In this document: positions 45,981-56,799 of the stretch, in pieces | Layout: each line of letters begins with the position of its first letter | Numbering within the stretch: the first letter of the stretch is position 1 | Assembly (NCBI GenBank): GCA_003339415.1 | Contig: PDHQ01000002.1 | Location: 188,159-252,158, forward strand | Length of the DNA: 64,000 bases | Source of the DNA: Ophiocordyceps camponoti-saundersi (nom. inval.) | Taxonomy: Eukaryota; Ascomycota; Sordariomycetes; Hypocreales; Ophiocordycipitaceae | Direction of reading: 5' to 3' | The notes under the pieces: model-generated | The model's database searches: none | Told to the model about the DNA's origin: nothing | The model's input: the letters and a program-made list of their open reading frames with translations, nothing else | Position numbers and translations under genes: made by a program

Positions 45981-46912
45981 ATGTCGACGGTGGGCGGGTT
46001 GAGGAGATCGGGAACGTTTGTCTGTAGCGCCAGAGGCAGCGATCTGTATCCAATCCCCCACGACGGAAAAGTGGAGGAGTTCGGAGTGTGTAGAATAAGT
46101 CTGATCAAGGAGAGCCGAAGGCGATAACGAGGTACGCTGCTGGTAGCCCTGGATTGATGCTGGCTGAGGTAGACAGCGCAGCCGAGCTCATAACCGGTAG
46201 AGCTCACGAGCGAGGAAGTCGCGAGGCCCGAGGGAGATGCACGCCTATAGTTGCCGAGAGCGAAGTCACACGAGATCGTTATGAGGCCGCGCAGACGTGA
46301 CGAGAGGTCAAAGAAAAATTACCGGCCCGGAGTGGATGAAGCGCGTGAGGAAAGCGGGCTTCAAGGGCACCGGAGGAGACGCGCTCCGTAAGTAGGTACC
46401 TCGACGTGGGCCTGGCAGATAGCAGATTGCTGACTAACACTAATTTAACGTTGCGAAATGAGCAAATGATATTAATATGTATCACGTGACGACGCTTTAT
46501 GTGCCGTGTTAGTAGCAGTAGACTGCCCGCCTACCTAACCTAGCTCTGGTCATATCCCCCAAATAGATCATCATCTTGCCCCTATAACATCATACTTATG
46601 CCACTTATATTTCCCCTTGATTGCTTCCTGTGCCTAACTCTTTTTCTAGCTAGATAGGATGATATACATAATACACCTGATCGACCTCAGATCTGCCTAC
46701 ACCCCGGCCAAGTGAGCTAAAGACAGTCACGTTATAGGAAAGTCGACCTGTCCCTCACCCTATTATCTCCAAAGGAGTAGAACCGTGGCAGACAGGCACA
46801 AATAAGGAGGTAATAATTATATTCTCCAGAGGTCAGGCTAAGTGTGCCTTTCTAGGATATATGCCGCGACACGTGACATCAGGCAACGTGCCGTGAGAGC
46901 GCGGCGTATTAA
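45981..46912. other. intergenic, partly AT-rich
   Basis: About 930 nt. The part from about 46430 to 46915 is clearly richer in A/T than its surroundings and has no open frame of note. CACGTGAC boxes lie at 46483-46490 and 46870-46877. It could be a degraded repeat, but I cannot identify one. Confidence 0.45.
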
Positions 46913-48279
46913 TTATTCGCCAACACACGCCAGCATCAGTTTGCAATAGTCGCCCGAAGTTTCACCCTTAATCCGACCGCTGAGACTCTTGCCATAGCGT
47001 TGCTGATACGCTCCCTTGACATTGGCCAGCGTGTGTCGGTCCCAGTGAAAGCGCACGACACGCGATACCAGTAGGTGGTCCTTGGTGCCCATCCCTGCCA
47101 TGCTCTCTTCCAGCAACGTTGCGGCGTGCATATACTTATCTACAGCGTGCTGCAGCTGGTATAAGAGAGCGTCCTGCATGTGACCCGAAAATTCCTTTGC
47201 TAAAGTCAGTAAATTAAGCAAGCAAATGATTGTCGAAGACGGCCTCTTACCGATTTGATGACCTTTTCGAGGTCACGGTTGAATCTCTGTTGATATCTGT
47301 GTGCGATGGCACGGATCTGGTTGTCATTTCGATGCGTCAAGATATCGCATACCATCAGCTCGTCGGTACCCATCCGTGACTCGGTTGCCTTGTATAAAGC
47401 CGTCACGTCGTCTTCGACCTGCTGCGGTATTACGGGCGCCGCATCCTCGGCTCTGTTTGCCGCCAACACCATGAGAAAATGTCTCTCGGTCTTCATGGAT
47501 AGCTCTCCCTTGACAGCATCAGTGAGGTTTTTGTGGAACGTTTGCTGGTAGGCGCTCTTGATGCTGCTCAAATCGGCATTGGATCGGGAGAGTAAGACAT
47601 CGTTGAGAACAACCTCTTTTGTGCCCGGCCCGGACATGGCCTCATGCAGATAGTGCACATCAGCCAGCAGAGGGCCGCGGGCGAGCTGCAGCAACCCCTT
47701 TTCAAACCAGCCGCTCGTCTCGCTCTTCAGATCCTTGATGAGGTTGCGGTTAAGACTTCGATCAAAGCAGTTTCGAATGAGGTCTATCTGCAGAGGATCC
47801 TTGGTAGACAAGATACGGATCAGCGCCTTCTCGTCCGTTCCGAAACCTTTCATGGCGGCCCGCAGAGCGTGGGCGTCCGGCTGCGGGTCCCACTGGATGA
47901 TCTGCGGCGCGCCATAGCCCAGCGATGGCGGTGTCGGTGGCACGGGAGGTCCATAATGCTGTGGCGGAGCCGGTGCTCCATATTGGCCAGGCGGCGGCGC
48001 TGGAGGGTAATGCCCGTACTGCTGAGGCGGTGGAGCGCCGTACTGACCAGGCGGCGGATGATGGCCGTACGGTGGTTGTTGCGGGGGATATTGGCCGCCT
48101 GGGGGAGGAGGAGGTGGACGATCATAATAACCCCCCTGCTGAGGAGGATATTGACCGTAGCCCTGCGGTGGTGGTGGCGGCTCTGCGACACAAGATCAGA
48201 TCGATCCCAGCCGGTAAATAACAGAATGGAGGGGGGCAAACTTACGACCGTAGGGCTGGCCGTATCCTTGATATGACAT
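46913..48279 (-). CDS. annexin with proline/glutamine/tyrosine-rich tail
   Basis: Three exons (48279-48246, 48182-47251, 47194-46913) give 415 aa. Annexins bind acidic phospholipids in a calcium-dependent way and act in membrane traffic and repair. Four annexin repeats follow the tail. Repeat 1 is DAHALRAAMKGFGTDEKALIRIL, with the type II calcium loop GxGTDE. Repeat 2 has LHEAMSGPGTKEVVLNDVL. Repeat 3 is LYKATESRMGTDELMVCDIL. Repeat 4 has EESMAGMGTKDHLLVSRVV, completed by the third exon (SEFSGHMQDALL). The N-terminal about 110 residues are Pro/Gln/Tyr/Gly-rich (PPPGQYGAPPP-like units), as in animal annexins A7 and A11. The first exon encodes MSYQGYGQPYG only. The third-exon acceptor GCAAAG restores the frame. 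Confidence 0.92.
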
Positions 48280-49353
48280 AATGAGGGGAAGCCGAGGATC
48301 GTCGAGGGAAGTGGAATACAGCGTGTGATCGAAGGTCAGTCAGTGATAAGCGAAAGGGGACAGTGAGTATTCCCGGCGAGACGCAGCAGAAAGAGAATAG
48401 GTGGCAACAACGGCGTATTTAAGCATCTAATCCCATCTGATGAACCGCGGATGGAAAGGTCGAAAGTCAAAAGGTGGGAAGACGGTATCCGTAGAGATGC
48501 AAGCATAGCCCGGATAACAACTGCCACCTGTGACCTAGTAGGTATGTACTACTAGTACTGCCTACGGTAGGTGTGTAGGACCCTCGTGGCGGAGCTGCAG
48601 CGAAGCCACAAACGCGTCAACCCTGCGCCACGATCGATGACGAGACGGGCCATCACATGACGGATGAGGTCACGTGCTATATTCATGGTTGTTCACCCGG
48701 GTACCTAATTCACATCATCTTGGTTTCTGCAGACGTGATTGTGGTGTCAATCAGTATCACACAGACTTTCATCACAGATACCGGCAGCTTTGGCATTTCA
48801 CCCATGTCCTAGCAGGCGAGGGGGCAGGCGAGGGACACACGAGCTTACTAACTTTATGCTCGGCCTGTTCGTATTCGTATCGTCTTAGTCAAAGCCGTTT
48901 CATTGCGTAGGTAAGCAAATCCAATACTCGGTGACCTCGCAGACCTTCTTCTAGTGAACCTTCTAAACCCTTCTAAACCGGCGCCGAACGACTCCCTCCC
49001 GCGCCGCCGCATCTGCATTTTGGCCCCTGACGATCGACTCTGCAAGGGACCATCATCATCTTCAACGACATGGAAATGCCCCGGGTATACGGATCATATT
49101 CGTACATACATAAATTCGAGTTGCCGTGAATAACTGACAGGACATCCTCAATCAACGTGACCCCGCCACAACCAAGTTGCCAACCTCCAGATATATTTCA
49201 TCCCCCCCAGCCACCGGCTATTTCACAGCCATGAACAAAACAGCCTCCCTCTCTCCATCTGTCACATTTCTCTTAGTCTCTCCGCCTTCATTCCAGTCCC
49301 TTGACAAGCCCCTCCCCCCCTGGCTTTATTTCGACGAATGACCTCGAAGCATT
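48280..49353. other. intergenic region between annexin and secreted protein
   Basis: About 1.07 kb between divergent genes. It has TACGGATAC (complement) at 48485-48493, a GTCACGTG box at 48669-48676 (complement of CACGTGAC) about 390 nt upstream of the annexin start, and CT-rich leader sequence near 49230-49320. I see no gene. Confidence 0.5.
48669..48676 (-). promoter_or_regulatory. CACGTGAC box (minus orientation) upstream of annexin
   Basis: GTCACGTG on the plus strand is CACGTGAC on the minus strand, the strand of the annexin gene, about 390 nt before its ATG. Confidence 0.35.
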
Positions 49354-49935
49354 ATGCGCGCCTCTATTGTCTCTCTTCTCTTCGCGGCCTGCATCGCCAA
49401 CGTCGCGGCGCAGCCTCGTGCCCAGCTCAAGCCAAAGTATTCTATCGTGCCTCTCGAGCCGGAAGACGACGATGTCACGATAATTCAGACCGTCGTCAAA
49501 ACTGAGAGTCCCGTCACGCACGTCATTACCTCGACGCCTCAGCCTGCTACCGTCACTATCACGACGGGAACGACGCAAACGGTCCGTCTGCCTCAATCTC
49601 CGTTAGTCACGACCTCGACGACGCCTGTTGCCTCTGGTTATTCTTTCGGACCTTCTTCGTCTCCCTGCTGCCCGGAGCCAGCTGTGCAGACCGTCACACT
49701 GGTTGCCTCGGTGTTTGGCGACGGCGTCGGCGTCGGGGTGAGGCCTTCGGTGATGGTGCTCACCGTGGCACGACCTTTCGCGAGCACGACCATGGCGACG
49801 TCTCGAATCCCGTCATCATCTTCGTCGCTGTCTCAGTCCTCCTTCTGGCCCGGTCCATCGTCTTCTTCATCGTCTGCACCTGGCGAGGCTTGGCCGCAAA
49901 CGAAGCTCACATCGTGGAACGGCACCAACATCTGA
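49354..49935 (+). CDS. small secreted Ser/Thr-rich protein, unknown function
   Basis: A single exon of 193 aa. The N-terminus is a clean signal peptide (MRASIVSLLFAACIANVAA, likely cut near residue 19-20). The mature part is Thr/Val/Ser-rich (VTIIQTVVKTES, VTHVITSTPQPATVTITTGTT) with only two adjacent Cys (SPCCPEP). Many Ser/Thr positions could be O-glycosylated. No hydrophobic C-terminal tail is present, so GPI anchoring is unlikely; NGT near the end is an N-glycosylation sequon. I know no family. It could be a cell-wall or surface protein, or an effector-like secreted protein. The whole sequence is low complexity, so homology would be hard to find by search. Confidence 0.6.
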   Translation: MRASIVSLLFAACIANVAAQPRAQLKPKYSIVPLEPEDDDVTIIQTVVKTESPVTHVITSTPQPATVTITTGTTQTVRLPQSPLVTTSTTPVASGYSFGPSSSPCCPEPAVQTVTLVASVFGDGVGVGVRPSVMVLTVARPFASTTMATSRIPSSSSSLSQSSFWPGPSSSSSSAPGEAWPQTKLTSWNGTNI

Positions 49936-51079
49936 TGGAGAGCCTGTCGATGCGAAAATCACTGTGCCTAAGCACGGCAACGCAGACCAAGCGCTGGAAA
50001 GCGTCATCGACTTGACGAGAGATGGGACTACGATTTGTACGAGGCACCAATCAAGCAGCTGTCGATGAGGTTGAGATTGGGGGACATACGGATATATAAA
50101 CATATAATGTGTAATAGCAAGACCTACATGCCTAGACCTGACGCCTCCTCACAGGGGCAAGAACGGTAATTCTCAATACAGATGAGGGACACCAGACCCG
50201 GATGAAAATTACTCGTTCGTCAAGTTCTTAATAAAGACCGCTTAACCGTGACATATCAGTTCGAAGAAGAACGAACCATTCATTCACTAATCGGATTGAG
50301 GTAAGAAGTTACACTCAGAGCAGCCGACGATCTTCGGACAGCGAGCTCACCAGCGGAGCAGCGGAGGCCGGGGGGAGGTGAGTTGTAAATATCTCGTCAA
50401 AGGCCTCACATGCGGACCTCGATGGTGCCCGTGCATGGCGGAGCGGTGAGATATTTTCGGTGAGATGGTTTCGTCGGGCAGCAAAAAAAAAAATAGACTG
50501 TCGAAAAGAAAGGCTGGGCTGGGCTTAACGGCACTTCCTGTAGGTAGTAGGTAGGATGCAGGGGCTGGGCGTCTCTTGTGGCTACGGGCCGTAGCCGTAT
50601 GGTTGGCGGTGACGCGATGGCGCGCGCATGCGAGAGCGCGCGCGCCTGATTGGAGTTGGGTTATTTACATACACGGAGGGGATGATATTCATTACCGACA
50701 TACTAGGGATATATCATATATGGTAGGTTGGCATCTTCTCCTATTCTTTCTTTAGCGATTCTTTCTATTGTAAAGTGAAGTCTTATTCATTCCTCTTTTA
50801 TCCCCCATCTCTCTCCCTTCCCCTTCCCCCCCCCCCCCGTTCGTCTTCACCCTCTCTCTCTCACACACTCTCCTTTCTTCTTCTTCTACCTGGCTATAAT
50901 CACAGCGTTCAATCTACGTACAAAACTACCTACCCGCTTACCATCATCGTTCTTTGTGCTATTTTCAGAACTCGTCGCCCCCGATGTGGGATCGGCTGCT
51001 CAGCTCATCAGCACCATCAGCAACATCGTCATCATCATCATCATCACCACCACCATCACCATCCACCTGCACTGCCACC
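49936..51079. other. intergenic region and leader
   Basis: About 1.1 kb. It has a CGCGCGC-like tract (about 50618-50644), poly-C (about 50826-50839), CT-rich leader and CAT/CAC repeats (about 51017-51070). TTTTCAG at 50970-50976 may be the acceptor of a 5'-UTR intron for the next gene. Confidence 0.45.
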
Positions 51080-53023
51080 ATGCCCTCGTCCGACGGTAAC
51101 GACGACGCCCGTCTTCTGCTACAGTCGCAACGCAAGCTACACTTTGACCCCTTCTCTAACGCGCTCGGCATATCCAACGGGCCTTACCGGTACGAGGTCC
51201 GCCGAGGCAAGGTAGTACCGCGCCTCGACGTGTGAGTCTGACCCTTTGATTCCCCCCCCCCCCCCGAAACCGTGCAGATGGTGCTTTGTTCAGTGCCCGT
51301 TCTGTACTCCGCTATGAACAGTATGTATGTATGTAAGTAATCATTTCGCTGACCTCTTCTTCTAAAGCAGCGTCTCTCCTCCTCATCCTCTTCATCTCCA
51401 ACCTTCATCCACTCACGAGCCATCACCGTCGCGAAAGATGCGGCCTGACGCTGTTCCGACAATGCCCCAGTATGAGCTGGCCTCCGGGGGCATCGTGTAC
51501 GGCGGAGAGCAAATCTCGCCGCCGAGCTCTCCCGGACTCGGCTATGTTGAGCCTGGGTGAGTTAAAACTCTCTCTGTCTCTGTCTCTCTCTATAGGAGAC
51601 TCTCTCTATCAGAGCAAAAGAAAGGGGAGCAAAAGAAACGGCCGGCTAACAGTCACTGATCAGGCACGACGTCTCCCCCATCGACAACGAGCCCATGCCC
51701 TTCCGTCAGGCCATCCATCATCATTCTTCCACCCACAAGCGACCCTCGCATCAACTAAGCCGCACGGACGATACGAGACGAAGCCGTGGCCGTCATTTAC
51801 CCTCACGAGCCCATGACTCGCGCCTATTACAACCATTTTCGGCCCACCCCTCCTACTACTACTCCTCCTCTTCCTCCTCCTCTCAGCAAATCCCGATATC
51901 CGTCCACAATCAACGGACGCGTCTCGAGAATCAAAAATCTGAGCCGTCAGAGGCCCAACCACCTTGGAAGGGTGCCAGCGGCCGCTCTGCCGTAGTTCCG
52001 CCCATCTACGACGACTTATACGTCGCGCCTCTGAACATCAGACGCAAGAGCAGCCCAAAGGCAGTCGATTCTGAAACGTGCGCCGATGGAGACAAGACGA
52101 CGCCGGCGAAGGCGCAGCCCCTGATATCGATTCAGGGACCCGCCGCCGGTCCCAGCTTGCATTCATATGAGCCATATCACCACTATCCGAGCCCGCCAGA
52201 CTCTGAAAAGTGTACAACGCCATCTCCTCCTCCTCCTCCATCCTGGCATCCTCCATCCTGGCTCGAGCCGTCCTTTCCAGCCGCTGTTGCGTCGGACCGG
52301 GTCGTCATCAAAAAGAAGCCCGTGCGTGCTGCTGCTATAGCCGCTACTTCCGCCGCCGTCGTCTCGTCCTCCGGTCGAGAGGTTGACGGCGTGTTGGGAG
52401 AAGACGCCTGGACTCAGCCCGCCTCTCGCTTCAGCGTCACAACTTGCGCCACCTCGGTTCCCCCGACGCCTCTGCAGTCGGCATTCGAGAGCGACCCTCT
52501 AGCTTCGGCAGAAAGCGGCGCTCGTACGCGGTCCGACGAAGAGAAGAAGCGCGCTTACAGCTCAACCTCGGCGAAGTCGCAGCAGGCTAGAAAAGACGGG
52601 TCGCGATTGCACGCCATGAAGACGGATCACAGCCTTGTCGCCGATCGCGACCCCTCCTTGCTTTTCCCTCGAACTGCCGCCAAGCCTCTACCGCTCGCCC
52701 CGCCGGAACTGTCGCAGTCGAGCAGCCGCATCACGCAGCTCAACGTTCAGATGCAGAGCCTCGTTCACCGGCGCTTCAACCTGAACAGGAGCATTCAGAA
52801 GATGACGGAGCTCATGCCGTCAGACTCCCTTTTCGCCAGTGAGGACGTGCTGCGGAAGCGTGAAAAGGAGAAGCGCAAGGTGCAGGCGCTCAAGGACGAG
52901 CTCGCCTTGGTTCAGCGGGAGGAATATGACGTCGGTCTGAAGCTACACCGGGCCTACAAGCGTCAGGAGAGGGACGAGGACTTTCAGCAGTCGGTGCTCT
53001 GGGTGAGGAGGGTCACGGGTTGA
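51080..53023 (+). CDS. conserved fungal protein, C-terminal coiled coil
   Basis: Three exons (51080-51231, 51371-51556, 51664-53023) give 565 aa from ACCATGCCC. Upstream in-frame ATGs at 50954 and 50984 lie in CAT/CAC repeat-rich sequence and are less likely. The first 50 residues look folded and conserved: ARLLLQSQRKLHFDPFSNALGISNGPYRYEVRRGKVVPRLDV, joined by an intron at GT|C. A long Ser/Pro/His-rich disordered middle follows. The last 110 residues form a charged coiled coil: SRITQLNVQMQSLVHRRFNLNRSIQKMTELMPSD, then KREKEKRKVQALKDELALVQREEYDVGLKLHRAYKRQE. This arrangement of a short N-terminal motif plus a C-terminal coiled coil suggests a scaffold. I do not recognise a named family. Confidence 0.75.
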
Positions 53024-53154
53024 AATGAGCGAGGTGAAAGGGGGGATACTGTACGAGCGAGGTCAGAGGGGGACACATTATACGGAGCGAGTCGTTCTTC
53101 TCGTCTTGTGCGAGACTTTGGGGGGCAAAGGGCAACTTTGGTATTGCAAGCACT

Positions 53155-54372
53155 TCAGCTCATGCCCTTCATAAACTCAACACGGTCGAGAAGCATCTGT
53201 CTGTATCCCATATACTCCTTGAGGCCCTCCCAGTCGGCGCCTGTCTCTTCTCCGTGCCTAAACTCCTCCTTGAAGCCCCAAGCGCAAGCCACGGCGTCCA
53301 GGGCAGCCCTCTCTTTCTCTCTCAACCATCTGTACCGCAGCGGTGTTCCGGGCGTCCAAGTAACGCGCCTCATCTGTTCCTTATGGCTGAGCTTGGCGAT
53401 CATGCCGAGCGAGCCAACGGAGAGAAAATAGCCTGTGATGCCTGTGCAGCAGATGGCCGTGGCCGTCACAACATCCATGGTGTTCTGACAGTAGAGGGCG
53501 TAAGCGGTGGATAGGGCGTAGATGCTGAAAGGAAGGGTAGCCAGAGCAATGGCCGGGGTGGTGGCATGCTTCAGGATCTGCTGACGCCTAAAGGCCTTGG
53601 TGCAGACCGTGGCCTCAATGATGCCCAAGGCAGAATCGAGGTGCTTGGCTTCAATGGCGGCTCCCAGCGCCAAATCAGCAACCCCTATCTCGATCGCCTT
53701 GGAAGGCGAGTTTGGATTCTGCGGGACGAATTGTATCTCGCCGTCCTTGGCCACCGGCTTCGGTTTCGTGGCGTACAGCCGAAGCACAGAAGGGAGAGAT
53801 TCCGGCCGTCCAAGCAGGTTGTGGATTTGGACGTACAGGGCTAGCACGTCGGCATGCATCTCGATCTTGGGATTCGTAATCATGGTGTAGGCCGCGTACG
53901 AGACCGCATTGGAAGCCTCCAGCAGCTTCGGGTCGATCGGCAGCTTGGAGCCGTTGCGTTCGGCGCCGAGCAGAGCGAGCTTCGAGGCAGACGCCCGAGA
54001 CTTGGCCTCGGCGCTCTTGATCTTGAAATGCAGAACCTTGGCGGCCTGGCGGCACGAGAGAAATGCCTCGATGGTCTCATCCAGCCGCGGGATGCCGTCT
54101 TTGGAGAGAAGCTTCTCCTGGCAAGCCTGAACGAGGCTTACCAGCTGAGTAACCGATGATGGCGGTGGCGGCACGATCGTTTTTCTTGCTAGTCTTCGGC
54201 CCAGCTCGCTCGACGCATTTGTCGTTGATGAGTATCTTGCAGCAGCCGGCACCCAGATATTGGGCCTTGCAGCTCTGCTGAAGAGAAGTGACCTCGACGA
54301 CCGCCATGATACCCGGTCAAGGGCGTAAGTGTCGCAAACGGAGCTGATGCGACGAACATTGACGCGTCTCAT
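53155..54372 (-). CDS. predicted mitochondrial membrane protein, unknown
   Basis: A single exon of 405 aa from MRRVNVRRISSVC; the open frame extends to a TTG only. The Arg/Ser-rich, acid-poor N-terminus up to about residue 60 is a typical mitochondrial targeting peptide. Helical repeats follow (VTQLVSLVQACQEKLLSK, RLDETIEAFLSCRQAAKVLHFK, ADVLALYVQIHNLLGRP) that resemble TPR/PPR-like helices, and two transmembrane helices lie at about 271-294 and 300-325. The C-terminal signature is WTPGTPLRYRWLREKERAALDAVACAWGF and then GADWEGLKEYMGYRQMLLDRVEFMKGM. I think this is a conserved fungal mitochondrial inner-membrane protein, but cannot name an orthologue. Confidence 0.75.
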   Translation of the reverse strand: MRRVNVRRISSVCDTYALDRVSWRSSRSLLFSRAARPNIWVPAAARYSSTTNASSELGRRLARKTIVPPPPSSVTQLVSLVQACQEKLLSKDGIPRLDETIEAFLSCRQAAKVLHFKIKSAEAKSRASASKLALLGAERNGSKLPIDPKLLEASNAVSYAAYTMITNPKIEMHADVLALYVQIHNLLGRPESLPSVLRLYATKPKPVAKDGEIQFVPQNPNSPSKAIEIGVADLALGAAIEAKHLDSALGIIEATVCTKAFRRQQILKHATTPAIALATLPFSIYALSTAYALYCQNTMDVVTATAICCTGITGYFLSVGSLGMIAKLSHKEQMRRVTWTPGTPLRYRWLREKERAALDAVACAWGFKEEFRHGEETGADWEGLKEYMGYRQMLLDRVEFMKGMS

Positions 54373-55175
54373 GATGGGAGCTAAAGGCAAGCCGATTGAT
54401 TAGATTGAAGATGCTCTGAGAGAAGAACAGAGGACTTGATATATCGAGCTAAAGAGCTTCTCGACGTATCGCGCACATGCATACACCTTAGGGTAGCCAA
54501 CTTGGACCTGGCCTCGCACATAAGCCACCGAACCGCCACGAAGCTCCTGTCAGAGCCACACATGCTAATGCGAACCTCCGGAATCTCGAAAAGAGGTTAG
54601 TAGAAGAGTACCTATTCAAATTGCAGGCTACTGCTGCTTGTGAGGAGTAATATTCTCATGCGCTGTCGTTACTAGACAGGGGCGTTGTGCGGAAATGGAC
54701 GCATTATGCACTGGCTATTCGCGCGCAATTTTCAGGCAATGTACAGTATGAGAGAGTGAAAGCCTACTGTATCTCCTATTGCAAGCGCGTAGCCGGATAA
54801 GTCTAGGATACTACGGGTACTCAGGTACTAGGTGGGGCTCGGCGTGACGAAACCCCCGAGCGGTTCTTGCTTTCGCTAGCCATCATCACCAGTGCTATCA
54901 TCAGCGTCGTCGTCATCAACCGCCATTATCATCATCTTCATCTTCGTCATCATCCACAACCAGCGAGTATACGAATTCTCCTCAAGCCTCCTTGGCATTT
55001 GCGCTGTCCGGAATATATCAAGCCGTTCAAGGAGCTACCGCAAAGAGCCGTCGATCCGAGCTTCCCCCCCTCCAGCCGCCCTTCGGTCTGGGACGGACAG
55101 ACGAAGACTATCGTCCTCTCGTCTTTGACCTGTCTGTGCCAGCCGTTGCCAGGATCTGCCCCCCGAGTCTTCACA
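54373..55175. other. divergent intergenic region upstream of verprolin
   Basis: About 800 nt. It holds CAT/ATC repeats (about 54882-54955) and a CT-rich leader. I see no gene. Confidence 0.45.
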
Positions 55176-56565
55176 ATGCCCCCTCCCCCTCCGCCGCCGC
55201 CGCCGCCTCCCCCGGGTGCCGGCGGTCCTCCTCCTCCTCCACCCCCTCCTCCCGGTGGCCTCAAGGGCGCCCCGCCGGCCGGGAATCGCGTACGTGTCGG
55301 TGATAGTTCTAAAGGTTCGCTGCTGACCTCCGTCACAGAATGCTCTCCTCTCCGACATTCACAAGGGCAAGTCTCTTAAGAAGGCCGTTACCAATGACCG
55401 CTCGGCGCCTGTCGTCGGCAAGTCGTCGTCCCCAGCGGCCCCCGCGGTTGGCGGCGCGCCCCCAGTGCCCGGAGGCCTCGCTCCACCGGTGCCCGGAAAT
55501 CGTGCTAGAAGCAACAGTGACCGTGTGGCCAGCCCGACGGCCGGCTCTGCTACTGACTCGGCTCCCCAGCTCGGCGGCCTATTTGCTGGCGGCATGCCAA
55601 AGCTCAAGAAAAGGGGTGGAGGTGTCGACACCGGCGCCACCGCAGATTCGTCGTACCTGTCCGATCCTGGGGAATCTATACGATCGCCCACCCGGCCGAC
55701 AGGCTCTGCGCCGAAACCCCCTGCCGCTGCTGCTCCAGCCATCCCGGGACGCGGTCCGCCGCTTCCACCCCCGGGTCTGGCGGCCAACCTACGGAAGACG
55801 AGCGGCCCTGCCGGCAAAGGACCGCCACCGCCGATAGGAAAGAAGCCTCCTCCTCTCCCCACCTCTCGGAAGCCGTCGGCAAAAGTGGCGGCACCATCTG
55901 CGCCAGCACCATCTGCGCCAGCACCACCCGCACCCGCACCACCTGCGCCGGCACCGGCCGCACCAGCACCTCAGCCGCCTCCGCCGCCTCCGCCGACCTC
56001 GTCAGCTCCGGGACTTCCTTCGTCGCCGCCTCCACCGCCTCCATCGGCAGCACCTTCGCGGCTGACAACGTCGCCCGGCCCCCGACAGCAGCCACCTCCA
56101 CCACCACCTCCACAAGCGCACACAGGCACAGCACCGTCCCTGGCAGCGCAGGCGGCCCTCCGTGCGACCGGGCAATCGGCTGCGGCTTCTGCGTCGCAGT
56201 CTCCTCCCACCGCAGCTGCACCGCCGCGACCGACGACGTCCGCTGGTCTACCGAGCTCATCATCACGAAATCGGGGCTCCTCACTCCGCCATTCCGTACT
56301 GGACCCTAACAAGCTCACGCCGCATGCCAATGGTTCAAAGGGATCTGTCTCTCGACGGAATTCCACCATGTCTTTGAAAGCTAGCAGCAGCACCGGCGGC
56401 GGGGGTGGTGGCGGCAGTAGCGGCGGTCGGGTCGTCATCAACGATACGAGGTGGCAGTTCAAAGACGCAAGCTTGTTTCCGAAACCCCGAGATTTTGTCG
56501 GTGGCCCTAAGAAATACAGGGCTGGCAGGGGAAGCAGTGTGCCCCTAAAACTCGACGCCCTGTGA
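55176..56565 (+). CDS. VRP1: verprolin/WIP homologue, actin regulator
   Basis: Two exons (55176-55289 and 55339-56565) give 446 aa. Verprolin binds G-actin and the Arp2/3 activator Las17/WASP at actin patches and so supports endocytosis and polar growth. The first exon is a Pro/Gly run. The second starts with the WH2 motif NALLSDIHKGKSLKKAVTNDRSAP, the family's N-terminal actin-binding signature (LKKA/V is the core). Long polyproline stretches follow, broken by Ala/Ser, which would bind profilin and SH3 domains. The C-terminus has NDTRWQFKDASLFPKPRDFVGG, matching the WASP-binding end of WIP. One WH2 only is visible. The ATG follows CTTCACA. The poly-Pro composition makes exon prediction in other frames unreliable. 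Confidence 0.9.
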
Positions 56566-56799
56566 GGCGGAGCAGCGACGGTAGCACGTTACCTGTGTGG
56601 TTGCTTGCCTTGATGTGGCCTTTGAAGACGTTGGCTGTGTCGAGACGTAACGGAAGAGGCCAGAAGCAGAAAGTATTCATGAGATTGGGAGGATACCCTC
56701 AGCAGAATGACAGTATGACTTATTGATTGGGCCATGTTTTGTTGATTGTGCTTGGTATGCATCGCTCTCCTTGTACTAAATGTCGAATACTCTAGTTCC

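Noticed and set aside
45981..46061. N-terminal extension of the zinc-finger protein
   Set aside because: It begins with GTG, which is not expected to start a fungal nuclear gene; the ATG at 45980 is used.
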